In this document: positions 45,232-54,803 of the stretch, piece by piece
Layout: each line of letters opens with the position of its first letter
How positions within the stretch are numbered: the stretch's first letter is position 1
Origin: Dyadobacter psychrophilus
GTDB lineage: Bacteria; Bacteroidota; Bacteroidia; Cytophagales; Spirosomataceae
Direction of reading: 5' to 3'
Assembly (NCBI RefSeq): GCF_900167945.1
Contig: NZ_FUZA01000004.1
Coordinates: 124,001 to 188,000 of the forward strand
DNA length: 64,000 nt
Translations under genes and position numbers: made by a program
The notes under the pieces: model-generated
What the model saw: the letters and a program-made list of their open reading frames with translations, nothing else
Told to the model about the DNA's origin: nothing
The model's database searches: none

Positions 45232-47742
45232 ATGAAAAATTTGATTTCATGGCAGCGTTCCTGGCCGCATCTTGTCGCGGTAATAGGCTTTATGATTCTG
45301 TCCATTGCGTACGTCTCGCCGGTTTTGCAAGGTAAAAAACTGACGGCCCAGGATGATGTACAAGCCAAAGGAGCTGCACGCGAAGTTTTGGACTATAACA
45401 AACAAACAGGGATATGGTCGGCCTGGACCAACGGAATGTTCTCCGGAATGCCCGCTTACCTCGTAGCAGCAGATTATCCCACAAGCGTTTCTACCAAGCT
45501 CGGACAAGCGATTAACCGCATTTTACCAGCGCCAGCCAACTATTTCCTCATTGGAATGGTAAGCGCGTACATTCTTTTCCTGGTGTTAGGCGCAGGAAGC
45601 TGGCTCGCCGCCATCGGCGGGGTCGCTTTCGCATTTTCAGCATTTAATGTGATTAATCTGGAAGCCGGGCACGTATCGCAGGTGATTGCGATCATGTATG
45701 CGCCGGGCGTTTTGGCGGGCGTGATCCTTGCTTTCAGGAAAAACTGGCTTGCCGGGGCCGCATTAACCGGTCTGTTCCTTTCGCTTGAATTATACGCTAA
45801 CCACGTTCAGATCACATATTACCTGGGAATCGGGATCATTATTCTGGTCATTATAGAGAGTGTTTCTTATATAAAAAGGGGTTTGGTAAAAGACCTGACG
45901 CTTGTTTTAGCAGGCCTTGCTTTCGCTGCGGTGGTGGCGGTGGGGACGCATACAACACGTCTTTGGAATGCATTTGATTATACCAAAGAAACCATCCGAG
46001 GTAAATCCGAACTTACACCCAGGGTTACTGCCCCTGGTGCAGCGGCAACTGCCGATGCCAACGGCTCGGGCCTGGACAAAACATATGCTTTTACTTACAG
46101 TTATGGCTTCGGAGAATTACTGACACTGGTGATTCCCAATGCTTATGGAGGCACGTCATACGGGCCGCTTTCCAACACTTCTGAAACATATAAAACGTTG
46201 GTGGGAAGAGGGGTAGATCCTGCATCAGCATTGAATGTAATTCAGCAGCAACCGCTGTACTGGGGCGATCAGCCGATTATGGGTGGCCCGAATTATGTCG
46301 GGATCATTGTCTTTTTCCTCTTTGTACTCGGTTTGTTTATTGTCAAAAATCCGATCAAATACTGGGCTGGGGGCGTCATACTTCTTTACATTATATGGGC
46401 TTTGGGTAAAAGTTTTGCAGGAATAAATTACCTGTTTTTCGACTATTTCCCGATGTTCAACAAGTTCAGGGCGATGACGATGGTTGTTTCGCTGGCGCAG
46501 CTGCTAATGGTGCTTGTGGGCGTGCTGGCTTTGGCCGAAATTGCTCAGAAACGGGTGGAATGGAAGGAATTTCAGAAATCATTCCTCATTACATTGGGCA
46601 TTACCGGCGGCGTTACGCTCATTCTGGCCCTGATGCCGGGCGTATTTTTTAATTTTCAGGGTGCCGGTGATCCGCAATATGTGGAGCAATATCTGATGCC
46701 GTCTACCCAGGATAAGGCATTTGCACAGCAGATCATGAATTCGATTGTTCAGGATAGGGCAGGTTTGATGAAAAGCGATGCAATCAGAAGCCTGATATTT
46801 CTCTTGCTTGCCGCCGGACTGGTTTGGTTTGCGATGAAGGACAAAGTGAAACCTGTTCTGTTTTACGGAACATTGCTGGTACTGGTGATTTTTGACCTTT
46901 TTGGCATTGATAAAAGATATCTCAACAATGAAGACTTTGTAAGCAGTTATGCAGCACAGGGCATAACCACGCCTTCGCCTGCCGACGAGCAGATTTTAAG
47001 GGATACGGATCCGAACTATCGTGTTTACGATCTTTCGTCGCGCCAGGGACCATTCAACAGCGCTGATGCCTCGTATTTCCACAAATCACTTGGAGGTTAT
47101 CACGGTGCAAAGCTGCGTCGTTATCAGGAATTGTTTGAGCGGCAAATCGCTACTCAAAAGCCTAATTCCAACATTATCAATATGTTGAATACGAAATACA
47201 TTTTGATTCCGGATCAGCAGGGCAACAAAGTGGCTCAGACAAATCCCGGAGCGCTTGGCAATGCCTGGTTTGTGAAAAGTTATAAAGTAGTGCCCAATGC
47301 CGATGCTGAAATGGCCGCATTGGACTCATTAAAGCCCAAAGAAGAAGCTGTCCTCGATCAGAAATTTGCTTCCAAACTTACAGGTTTAACTTTGCAGGCA
47401 GATTCAACCGACAAGATCAGCCTCACAAGCTACAAGCCGAATGAATTGATCTACGAAAGCAATTCCAAAAGCGAAGGACTAGCTGTTTTCTCAGAAATCT
47501 ATTACAATGTCCGCGACGAATGGAAGGTGACTATTGATGACAAACCTGCCGATATGCTGCGCGCGAACTATATTCTGAGGGCATTAAGAGTGCCAGCCGG
47601 AAAACATACGATCAAGTTCAGTTTCGAGCCGGTTTCTGTGGCTGTTGGAAGTAAAATTGACCTCGTAAGCTCACTCTTACTGGTCGGATTGATCGCAGGA
47701 GCCATTTTTGTTGAAGTAAAAAAGAAAAAGAATACAGTTTAG
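45232..47742 (+). CDS. YfhO-family polytopic membrane protein
   Basis: 836 residues. There are about twelve or thirteen hydrophobic helices (for example 14-31, 98-120, 126-150, 355-370) and a large extracytoplasmic C-terminal domain (about 540-800), with a last helix near the C-terminus and a Lys-rich tail. This is the layout of the YfhO family, some members of which transfer sugars onto teichoic acids or lipids in Gram-positives; in Bacteroidota the function is unknown. It stands upstream of a small YfiT-type gene. Confidence 0.75.
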   Translation: MKNLISWQRSWPHLVAVIGFMILSIAYVSPVLQGKKLTAQDDVQAKGAAREVLDYNKQTGIWSAWTNGMFSGMPAYLVAADYPTSVSTKLGQAINRILPAPANYFLIGMVSAYILFLVLGAGSWLAAIGGVAFAFSAFNVINLEAGHVSQVIAIMYAPGVLAGVILAFRKNWLAGAALTGLFLSLELYANHVQITYYLGIGIIILVIIESVSYIKRGLVKDLTLVLAGLAFAAVVAVGTHTTRLWNAFDYTKETIRGKSELTPRVTAPGAAATADANGSGLDKTYAFTYSYGFGELLTLVIPNAYGGTSYGPLSNTSETYKTLVGRGVDPASALNVIQQQPLYWGDQPIMGGPNYVGIIVFFLFVLGLFIVKNPIKYWAGGVILLYIIWALGKSFAGINYLFFDYFPMFNKFRAMTMVVSLAQLLMVLVGVLALAEIAQKRVEWKEFQKSFLITLGITGGVTLILALMPGVFFNFQGAGDPQYVEQYLMPSTQDKAFAQQIMNSIVQDRAGLMKSDAIRSLIFLLLAAGLVWFAMKDKVKPVLFYGTLLVLVIFDLFGIDKRYLNNEDFVSSYAAQGITTPSPADEQILRDTDPNYRVYDLSSRQGPFNSADASYFHKSLGGYHGAKLRRYQELFERQIATQKPNSNIINMLNTKYILIPDQQGNKVAQTNPGALGNAWFVKSYKVVPNADAEMAALDSLKPKEEAVLDQKFASKLTGLTLQADSTDKISLTSYKPNELIYESNSKSEGLAVFSEIYYNVRDEWKVTIDDKPADMLRANYILRALRVPAGKHTIKFSFEPVSVAVGSKIDLVSSLLLVGLIAGAIFVEVKKKKNTV

Positions 47743-47757
47743 CAGTCACTCAAAGCC

Positions 47758-48279
47758 ATGACAGACCGTAAATTTCCCATCGGACCATTCGTCCTGAAAG
47801 ATGACTATTCACCAGCGGAAATCGAAAGCTTTATCCAGATAATCAAAAACAGCGCGTCGGAATATAGAAAGCTGGCGGAAAATCTTGGAGATGAAGACCT
47901 TACCAAAACTTATCGCGAAGGAAGCTGGGACATTCGTCAGCTTATCCACCATGTGGCTGACATTGCATTGCTGCACTATTTCCGGATGAAAAAAGCCGTT
48001 ACTGAGCCGGATTACAAGGATCCTACGATGATCAACATGGACTCCTGGGCAGTTACGTCCGACTCGCTCGAAATGCCCATTGCAGAGTCGCTTCAAATAC
48101 TCGCCGGCACGAACCAGCGCTACGCATATTTCGCGGCAAGCCTGGACGAGGAGGCATTTGGAAAAGCTTATTTTCACCCACTTCGAAAAATATGGCTTAA
48201 CCAAAAACAGGCCTTGGCTATGTCAGTTTGGCATTTGCAGCATCATCTGGCGCACATTAAGCTGGCTTTGGGGGAATAA
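47758..48279 (+). CDS. YfiT/DinB-family metal-dependent hydrolase or bacillithiol transferase
   Basis: 173 residues of the DinB/YfiT four-helix fold. The metal-binding histidines are in LIHHVADI and in VWHLQHHLAHIKLA. The start MTDRKFPIGPF is typical of YfiT. Relatives act as bacillithiol or other thiol transferases; bacillithiol genes are not in the window. 15 bp after YfhO, so possibly co-transcribed. Confidence 0.8.
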   Translation: MTDRKFPIGPFVLKDDYSPAEIESFIQIIKNSASEYRKLAENLGDEDLTKTYREGSWDIRQLIHHVADIALLHYFRMKKAVTEPDYKDPTMINMDSWAVTSDSLEMPIAESLQILAGTNQRYAYFAASLDEEAFGKAYFHPLRKIWLNQKQALAMSVWHLQHHLAHIKLALGE

Positions 48280-48323
48280 GCTGATAGCCGGCTAATATTG
48301 ATTAAACAGCCTTTTTAACTTGC

Positions 48324-48911
48324 ATGGACAGTGATATTCAATTTCTAGCCAGTTATATCAAGCAGACGATTAGTATCGAGCCGGAAAAAGCAATTGCTAT
48401 TGCATCAAAATTCAGAAAGAAAGAGTGGGTCAAGGGAGATGTGTTTTTGAAGGAAGGTGCAATCAGTGACGAATACCTGCTTCTCGAAAGAGGATTTATG
48501 CGGTCTTACCTATTTGATGTGGATGGTAACGAAATAACACTTAATTTTTTCTCTCAAAAAACACCGGTATTTGAAGTCGGCTCTTTTTTTCAACGAATCC
48601 CGTCTCAGGAAAATATGGAAGCGCTCACAGACGCTGCCGGCTGGGTACTGTCCTTTAATGAGCTTAATGGACTTTTTCATGCGATTCCCGAATTTCGTGA
48701 ATTTGGGAGAGCTGTTTTAGTTAAAGGATTTGTAGCGTTCAAAAATCGAACGTTGTCCATGATCAATAAAACGGCGGATCAGAGATATGAGGCATTACTT
48801 TATTCGAATCCCGAAATATTCCAGAATGCTTCATTAAAACATATTGCTTCTTACTTAGGTGTCACTGACACATCACTAAGCAGAATCAGAAAAAAGTTTT
48901 CCCAAAAGTGA
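48324..48911 (+). CDS. Crp/Fnr-family transcriptional regulator
   Basis: 195 residues: cyclic-nucleotide-binding-type beta-roll (about 20-120) with LKEGAISDEYLLLERGFM, then a C-terminal helix-turn-helix with LKHIASYLGVTDTSLSRIRKKF. There are no cysteines for an Fe-S cluster, so not Fnr proper. Such Bacteroidota regulators often control one neighbouring gene. A 20-nt palindrome lies just after the stop and before the membrane protein gene. Confidence 0.85.
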   Translation: MDSDIQFLASYIKQTISIEPEKAIAIASKFRKKEWVKGDVFLKEGAISDEYLLLERGFMRSYLFDVDGNEITLNFFSQKTPVFEVGSFFQRIPSQENMEALTDAAGWVLSFNELNGLFHAIPEFREFGRAVLVKGFVAFKNRTLSMINKTADQRYEALLYSNPEIFQNASLKHIASYLGVTDTSLSRIRKKFSQK

Positions 48912-48912
48912 T

Positions 48913-48932
48913 TTCTTGTCAAATGGCAAGAA
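48913..48932. promoter_or_regulatory. Inverted repeat upstream of the membrane protein, possible Crp-type site
   Basis: TTCTTGTC (48913-48920) pairs with GGCAAGAA (48925-48932) over eight base pairs with one G-T, loop AAAT. It overlaps the region just past the Crp-type gene's stop and precedes the next ATG by about 52 bp. It could be an operator or a short terminator; no good T-run follows. Confidence 0.4.
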
Positions 48933-48984
48933 TTATTGGCTGTTAGCAGCGAGATCTTTGCGTGGCTTTTAAATCATTGAAACC

Positions 48985-49668
48985 ATGCTCGATGTACCAA
49001 TTTTTATTCTGATTCTCTTTGGCGCTGTTGTTGTGTATGCAGTGGTCGCGTTCTATTTTGCAACAAGTAAATCAATCGGGATCTTAGGTATTTTAATTCT
49101 CTATATCCTATTTCAGTCGCTGCTAAGCTTGTTTGATTTTTACAAAGTGGAGTCAGCTATTCCGCCGCGATTGACATTGTTGATTGGTCCGGGGTTCCTG
49201 CTTGCAGGATATCTCTGTTTGTCTAGTAAAGGGAAGCTTTTTTTGGACGGCCTTGATATGAAATTCCTGACATTGCTGCACGTCGTTCGGTTGCCGGTTG
49301 AGATTGTCCTTTACTATGTATTTGCAGCCGGTTTTATCCCGGAACTAATGACTTTCGAAGGAAATAATTTTGATATATTGTCCGGTATTTCAGCCGTTAT
49401 TATTTTCTATTTCGTTTTTGTTACCAAAAAAGCTGGTCATAGACTGTTGCTTATTTGGAATGTGATAGGGTTGATATTACTTATCAATGTTGTTAGCATT
49501 GCAATTTTAACGGCAAAAACGCCTTTTCAGCAACTGTCTTTTGATCAGCCTAATATCGGCATAACATATTTTCCACTTGTACTGCTTCCTGCTGTAGTAG
49601 TCCCTCTTGTTTTAATAGCCCACATCTCCGCAATTCGTCAGCTTTTTTTTAATAGTCTTGAAAACTAA
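48985..49668 (+). CDS. Polytopic membrane protein, unknown function
   Basis: 227 residues with about seven hydrophobic segments (roughly 4-24, 33-51, 62-77, 91-112, 123-142, 152-176, 196-220) and few charged residues outside loops. I recognise no family. It follows a Crp-type regulator and precedes the McrBC-like pair on the same strand, but the gap to McrB is 87 bp. It may belong to either neighbour or neither. Confidence 0.6.
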   Translation: MLDVPIFILILFGAVVVYAVVAFYFATSKSIGILGILILYILFQSLLSLFDFYKVESAIPPRLTLLIGPGFLLAGYLCLSSKGKLFLDGLDMKFLTLLHVVRLPVEIVLYYVFAAGFIPELMTFEGNNFDILSGISAVIIFYFVFVTKKAGHRLLLIWNVIGLILLINVVSIAILTAKTPFQQLSFDQPNIGITYFPLVLLPAVVVPLVLIAHISAIRQLFFNSLEN

Positions 49669-49755
49669 CAAGTTTCCATTGAATAGAGATAAAAATTCAG
49701 CATCTTTAAAACCTCAACGGGGATGAATTTTAAAGACCTCTGAACACACTATTTG

Positions 49756-51351
49756 ATGGAATACTTCGACGAACTTTCCAGGTTTCTGGAACAGTCGCAG
49801 ACTGACAGTCTTAAAACTGCGCATTTTGCTGATCATTTTAACGGCTTAAAAGTCAAGCTGAGTTTTGGAAAGGGCAATCCGGCCAGGGTTACCTGGATCG
49901 CTTTTCTGGCCGAAGGGCAAACGATCACCAACGGCATTTATCCCTTTTATCTTTATTTCAAAAAGCAGAACCTGCTCATCCTGGGCTATGGGTTAAGCGA
50001 AACTATTCCGCCCAATACGAATTGGAAACTGGCAAATCCGGTCAGGATCAGTGACTATTTTAAACGTCATAATTTTGGAAAACCGGCCCGTTATGGCGCG
50101 TCGCTGGTTTTTAAAGCCTATGATCCGGCGAAGATGGATAGAGCGGAGGTCGAGGAAGATCTCGTGGAAATCATCGGCATCTATAAGCAAACGGTGGGCG
50201 AAAGGCCGGTTTTACCTAAAAGGAAGCCAAATCGTAAAATAGCGTTTGACTACAAGGCATTTCAAAAAAGCATTGCCCGATGCAACCTGCACATTAATCC
50301 CAACTTCACATTACGCTTTGTCACTTCGCTGCTGGCCAAGCCATTTGTCATCCTTACCGGCCTTTCCGGTTCCGGCAAAACGAAACTTGCGCAGGCGTTT
50401 TCAAAATGGATTTGTGAAAGCGAAGATCAGATTTGCCTGGTGGCCGTAGGTGCGGACTGGACAAATCGCGAGCCGTTGCTGGGCTATCCCAATGCTTTGG
50501 AAGAAGGCAAATATGTGAAGCCGGATAGCGGCGTGCTGGATCTGATCATATTGGCAGGTGAAAATCCCGCAAAGCCTTATTTCCTCATTCTCGACGAAAT
50601 GAACCTTAGCCACGTTGAGCGCTACTTCGCTGATTTCCTGAGCGCAATGGAATCAGGTGGCGATATCAGACTGCATCCCGGATACACCCAAAAGCATGAC
50701 AATGTTCCTTCCAGGATCAGGCTTCCAAAAAACTTGTTTATCATCGGCACTGTCAATATTGACGAAACAACGTATATGTTCAGTCCAAAGGTTCTGGACC
50801 GCGCCAATGTGATTGAGTTTCGGGTGATAAGGGAGGAAATGGCGCATTTTTTGAGTCTTGACTGCACGTTAAATCTGGATTCAATTAGCAGATCTGGCTG
50901 CTTAATGGCAACAGGTTTTGTCGAGCTGGTTTTAAATAAGCAGATTGAAATGAGTGACAAAGCGCTGATCAATAATGCATTACTAAGCTTTTTTGAGCAG
51001 CTGCAAAAAGCGGGTGCAGAGTTTGGTTATCGAAGCGCGGCAGAAATTGTGCGTTTTGCAGCCATCGCCAATTACATTGAACCAGAATGGAAAGTAAGTG
51101 AGATCATTGATGCTGCGATAGTCCAGAAGTTATTGCCAAAAGTGCATGGATCTAGGCGCAGATTGGAACCCATTTTGAAGACATTAGCAGCGTTATGCGG
51201 CTCAGATGCTGACGAAATTGAGAATTTTTTAAATTCAAAAAAAGAACTGGCAGAATTGGGCATAGTACATTATCCTGTCACATTGGAAAAGCTTAAAAGA
51301 ATGTACAAAAGCCTCATCGACAACGGATTTACAAGCTTTGCCGAAGCCTGA
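49756..51351 (+). CDS. McrB-like AAA+ NTPase with an N-terminal DUF3578-type domain
   Basis: The ATG at 49756 (531 residues) is preferred over the TTG at 49753. Residues about 25-155 look like MrcB_N/DUF3578, the DNA-recognition part of McrB-like proteins. The AAA domain has Walker A GLSGSGKT (202-209) and Walker B FLILDEMN (D280, E281). GTVNIDETTY follows, with DRANVIEFR as the arginine-finger-type region. McrB supplies the nucleotide-driven motor of McrBC type IV restriction. The downstream nuclease gene overlaps it, so this is a two-gene module. Confidence 0.85.
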   Translation: MEYFDELSRFLEQSQTDSLKTAHFADHFNGLKVKLSFGKGNPARVTWIAFLAEGQTITNGIYPFYLYFKKQNLLILGYGLSETIPPNTNWKLANPVRISDYFKRHNFGKPARYGASLVFKAYDPAKMDRAEVEEDLVEIIGIYKQTVGERPVLPKRKPNRKIAFDYKAFQKSIARCNLHINPNFTLRFVTSLLAKPFVILTGLSGSGKTKLAQAFSKWICESEDQICLVAVGADWTNREPLLGYPNALEEGKYVKPDSGVLDLIILAGENPAKPYFLILDEMNLSHVERYFADFLSAMESGGDIRLHPGYTQKHDNVPSRIRLPKNLFIIGTVNIDETTYMFSPKVLDRANVIEFRVIREEMAHFLSLDCTLNLDSISRSGCLMATGFVELVLNKQIEMSDKALINNALLSFFEQLQKAGAEFGYRSAAEIVRFAAIANYIEPEWKVSEIIDAAIVQKLLPKVHGSRRRLEPILKTLAALCGSDADEIENFLNSKKELAELGIVHYPVTLEKLKRMYKSLIDNGFTSFAEA

Positions 51352-53557
51352 TGGAAAACGGACTTTCGCTAAGCATTCAATCCGGGCAACATCTATTGAG
51401 CTGAAAATCATCGGTGAGGACAGCAACCTGGAAACGATCTTTAAGGTCGACCAATTGGAGGCATTTGAAAACGGGGAAGCCCGGATCCAGCTGGTGGAAG
51501 GGCATTTTTATGAATACAGCGTCTCGGATAATTATTGTTTGAAAGCTTCCGAGATTGTTTATCCTTCTAAAATCAATCCTGGCTCGGGGAGATTGGCTCC
51601 TAACGTTTATACAGGAACAGCGACTTTTGAAATACTTACACCACAGAAGCAAAAATGCGCGGAAATTAAAGTTGAAATCCGCTCGAAAAAAGCCAGTTAC
51701 AGGCAGGATTACCGGTTAATGCTCGAAAACATTACCGAGCATTGCACCGATCTGCTGCTGGCGCACAATTCACCTGTGACACATAACTTTACGGTTGATT
51801 TCAATCAGGATTCGCGGACATTATATCAGCGGTTTGCCTTTATTAGATCAATTTTGCAGTCTGATGAATTCGTTAGTGCTGTTCAGAAAATAATCGGTGT
51901 GCCGGTGACAAAGTGGTCGGAAAATGAGGAGTTGAAAGACATTCGCAAGATCCGGCGGGTCGATGGCAGGATAATCAGGCACATGGCGGGTTCAGGTAAT
52001 AGAATAAGCATTCCTTCTTCACATTCGCTGCACAAAAAGCTCGGAAACATCCCGGCACGCGTTACAATGTTTTCGAAAACAGAATCATTGGATACGTCCG
52101 AAAATCGGTTTGTCAAACACGCTTTAACCGGTTTTGTCGCGTTGGTTAGTGACTTCAAATCGTGCGCAAAGAATAGCAGCAGACTATTCGAAGAGGCGTC
52201 AATCCTGGAAAATGAGCTTGATCTGATGTTGACAAATCCGTTTTTTCAGCGGATCAGTAACCCGGCAATGTTGTCTCTGAACAGTCCGGTTTTGCAAAGA
52301 AAAGCTGGTTATAAGGAGATTTTCAGGATTTGGCTAATGTTCGACCTGGCCGCAAAGCTGGTCTGGCGCGGAGGGGACGATGTGTATGCCGCTGGGAAAA
52401 AGGACGTTGCGGTGCTTTATGAATATTGGCTGTTTTTTCAGCTTTTGGATTTGATACGGGATGTCTTTGACATTACCCCGGTGAGTCTCAGCAGTCTGCT
52501 CAAATCCACAGCGGACGGTTTGGGCTTGCAATTAAAGCACGGGAAGCATGTGGCTGTTCAGGGAATTTTCAATGGTCCTTCGCGAAGGCTTAATGTAGAA
52601 TTCAGCTTCAACCGATCATTCTCCGGTAAAAACGACTATCCTAATCCCGGCAGCTGGACAACGGGCATGCGTCCTGATTTTACACTCTCGATATGGCCTG
52701 TCGGCATTAGTCAGGCACAGGCTGAAACGGAGGAATTAATCGTACACATTCATTTTGACGCAAAATACCGGGTCGAGTCCTTCAAGGAATATAAGCGGGA
52801 CGATCTTTTGAAAATGCATTCGTACAAAGACGCAATCCGCAGAACAGCCGGTGCTTATGTCTTGTATCCGGGGGAAGGAGAGAAGCCGTTTAAGTGGAAG
52901 GGTTTCAATGAACTGATCCCTGGCCTGGGTGCATTTGCGGTACGCCCGTCCAAAACAAATAATGGAATCAATGCACTTCGCAATTTTCTAAACGATGTAA
53001 CGCAGCATTTTTTGAACCGTGCTTCTCAGCGTGAAAAGGCCGCTTTCCGCAGTTATGACATTTATAAATCCAAAAACAACGAGGCAGTCACAGAGCAGTT
53101 GCCCGAAACATTGGGTGAAAACCGCAGCCTGATTCCCGATGAAACATTTGTGATCATTGGTTTTTATAAAAATGCAGAACAGCTCGCCTGGATTGAGAAA
53201 AACAGGCTTTACAATTTCAGAACGGGCACAGATAGCGGCTCTCTTCCGCTTGGTGCGAAGCAGGCAGAAGCAAAATATTTGCTGTTACACGGGCCGCGGG
53301 AAACCGTTTCGGGCAGGTTATGCAAGCTGAAAGAAGACGGTCCGAGGATTTTTTCAAAACAAGATTTAGAGAAAAAGCATTATCCAAAACCAAAAGGATC
53401 CTTATATCTGGTGTATCACATTGATTTTACGGTTGAAAGTGAATTTGAAAGCCAAAAATGGGACATCACAAAATTAGCAGGCTATAAGCCGAACAGATTT
53501 TCCGGAGTTCCCTTCGTGGTGAGTTTGTCCCAATTGACCAAGGCATTAGTAAAGTAA
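51338..53557 (+). CDS. McrC-like DUF2357/PD-(D/E)xK nuclease partner
   Basis: 739 residues from TTG at 51338, overlapping the AAA gene by 14 bp. The N-terminal half resembles DUF2357, and the second half is a PD-(D/E)xK nuclease of the PDDEXK_7/DUF524 kind: RPDF (D447) and HFDAKYR (D474, K476). A Cys- and Lys-rich C-terminal extension of about 150 residues follows. The alternative ATG at 51351, in the TGATG overlap, opens a 17-codon frame instead, so the start or a frame slip needs checking. The nuclease is expected to cut DNA, most likely modified DNA, under McrB control. Confidence 0.8.
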   Translation: MPKPDGKRTFAKHSIRATSIELKIIGEDSNLETIFKVDQLEAFENGEARIQLVEGHFYEYSVSDNYCLKASEIVYPSKINPGSGRLAPNVYTGTATFEILTPQKQKCAEIKVEIRSKKASYRQDYRLMLENITEHCTDLLLAHNSPVTHNFTVDFNQDSRTLYQRFAFIRSILQSDEFVSAVQKIIGVPVTKWSENEELKDIRKIRRVDGRIIRHMAGSGNRISIPSSHSLHKKLGNIPARVTMFSKTESLDTSENRFVKHALTGFVALVSDFKSCAKNSSRLFEEASILENELDLMLTNPFFQRISNPAMLSLNSPVLQRKAGYKEIFRIWLMFDLAAKLVWRGGDDVYAAGKKDVAVLYEYWLFFQLLDLIRDVFDITPVSLSSLLKSTADGLGLQLKHGKHVAVQGIFNGPSRRLNVEFSFNRSFSGKNDYPNPGSWTTGMRPDFTLSIWPVGISQAQAETEELIVHIHFDAKYRVESFKEYKRDDLLKMHSYKDAIRRTAGAYVLYPGEGEKPFKWKGFNELIPGLGAFAVRPSKTNNGINALRNFLNDVTQHFLNRASQREKAAFRSYDIYKSKNNEAVTEQLPETLGENRSLIPDETFVIIGFYKNAEQLAWIEKNRLYNFRTGTDSGSLPLGAKQAEAKYLLLHGPRETVSGRLCKLKEDGPRIFSKQDLEKKHYPKPKGSLYLVYHIDFTVESEFESQKWDITKLAGYKPNRFSGVPFVVSLSQLTKALVK

Positions 53558-53655
53558 GTATGTGCTTTGCCAACATTTGTTTAGTGCGCGATGGTGACTT
53601 ATATTGATGCAGCATTAGTAACTATCCATTTACCCCATTTTCAACACTAAACTCA

Positions 53656-54423
53656 ATGAAATTTAAATTTTCTACGCTTATTTTCCTGCTTGTAGCCACG
53701 CTGCAAGTCGTCGCCCAAAATAAAAAAGAATCAAAACTCGCCATCGTTTTCATTGGAAACAGCATTACGCAAGGCAAAGGAGGCACAAACGGATTTCCGC
53801 CGCCAACGCATGCGGTTAATTATCTTAAAGAAGAGAAAGGCATTCAGGATGTGTCGTTTGTAAATGTAGGCAGGAGTGGTTCTACTACGGTGGACTGGCT
53901 GCCGGGCCACGGAAAATACTTTTCACTGGCTACCAAAGCTGCTGATAGTCTGTTCCAGCAAAAAGACCACCAGCTGTTGTTTTCCATGAAATTGGGAACA
54001 AACGACAGCGCTATGGAAGGACCCAACGGCGCGCCGGTCTCGAAGGAAGATTATAGGAAAAATTTGCAAACGATTGTCAATGAGCTGCTTAATAAGTATC
54101 CGGGCGGTAAAGTGATTATCCACCATCCAATCTGGTATAGCACCAACACCTACAATAGATCGAAATATCTGGCGGAAGGACTTGCCAGACTTGAAAGTTA
54201 TGTTCCGGAGATTGACGAGCTGATTAAGGAATACAAAACTTCGCAGCCGGGAAGGGTTTTTAAGGGGGACACGAAGTCGTTTAAGTATTTCAAGAAAAAC
54301 GCCAAGAAGCTATTCAAGCCCGAAGAAGGCCAGGCAGGAACATTCTTTCTGCATCCGAATGAACAAGGCGTCGCAGTTTTGGGTAAAAATTGGGGAAAAG
54401 CGATTTCAAAAATTGATCTCTAG
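53656..54423 (+). CDS. Secreted SGNH/GDSL hydrolase, second type
   Basis: 255 residues with a signal peptide ending in VVAQ. The family blocks are IVFIGNSITQGKGG (Ser), NVGRSGSTT (Gly), LGTNDSAMEG (Asn) and a C-terminal HPNEQG (His). The GNSIT variant of GDSL is normal for this group. It lies after the McrBC-like pair with a 98-bp gap containing no recognised promoter, so the connection may be only positional. Confidence 0.85.
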   Translation: MKFKFSTLIFLLVATLQVVAQNKKESKLAIVFIGNSITQGKGGTNGFPPPTHAVNYLKEEKGIQDVSFVNVGRSGSTTVDWLPGHGKYFSLATKAADSLFQQKDHQLLFSMKLGTNDSAMEGPNGAPVSKEDYRKNLQTIVNELLNKYPGGKVIIHHPIWYSTNTYNRSKYLAEGLARLESYVPEIDELIKEYKTSQPGRVFKGDTKSFKYFKKNAKKLFKPEEGQAGTFFLHPNEQGVAVLGKNWGKAISKIDL

Positions 54424-54425
54424 AA

Positions 54426-54788
54426 TTAGCTTTCTTCTTTAAAATCAACAAAAACATTAATCCAAATTGCCCTGCCGAGCCTGATAATGATCGGTTGGAG
54501 GAGGAAAAGGATGGCAGTAATGGTTATAAAGAATGTGTTGAGCTCCATTTTTAAATAAATCAAAAGGAGCGCGGACAGGAGTGCCATAATGAAGATCACG
54601 ATCGGAAAACTGGTCCACAATGCACCAATGTAAAATCCTGGCTCGATCTGGAAATCCTGATTGCAAACCGGGCACCGGTCGGGCATTTGCAATGCGTTTT
54701 TGAAACTGTATGGATTCTTTTTAACGAAAAGATCGCCCTTGTGGCAGCGCGGGCATTTGAACCGGAGTACACTATATAACTTCGACAT
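54426..54788 (-). CDS. DUF983 membrane protein with zinc ribbon
   Basis: 120 residues: a zinc-ribbon-like pair FKCPRCHKGDLF and DRCPVCNQDF, then two long membrane helices (about 52-77 and 82-102). This is the DUF983 family, of unknown function. It is the third gene of a minus-strand set that begins with the Fic gene, with a 15-bp gap to the previous one. Confidence 0.85.
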   Translation of the reverse strand: MSKLYSVLRFKCPRCHKGDLFVKKNPYSFKNALQMPDRCPVCNQDFQIEPGFYIGALWTSFPIVIFIMALLSALLLIYLKMELNTFFITITAILFLLQPIIIRLGRAIWINVFVDFKEES

Positions 54789-54803
54789 TGTCGCTGATTT
54801 CAG

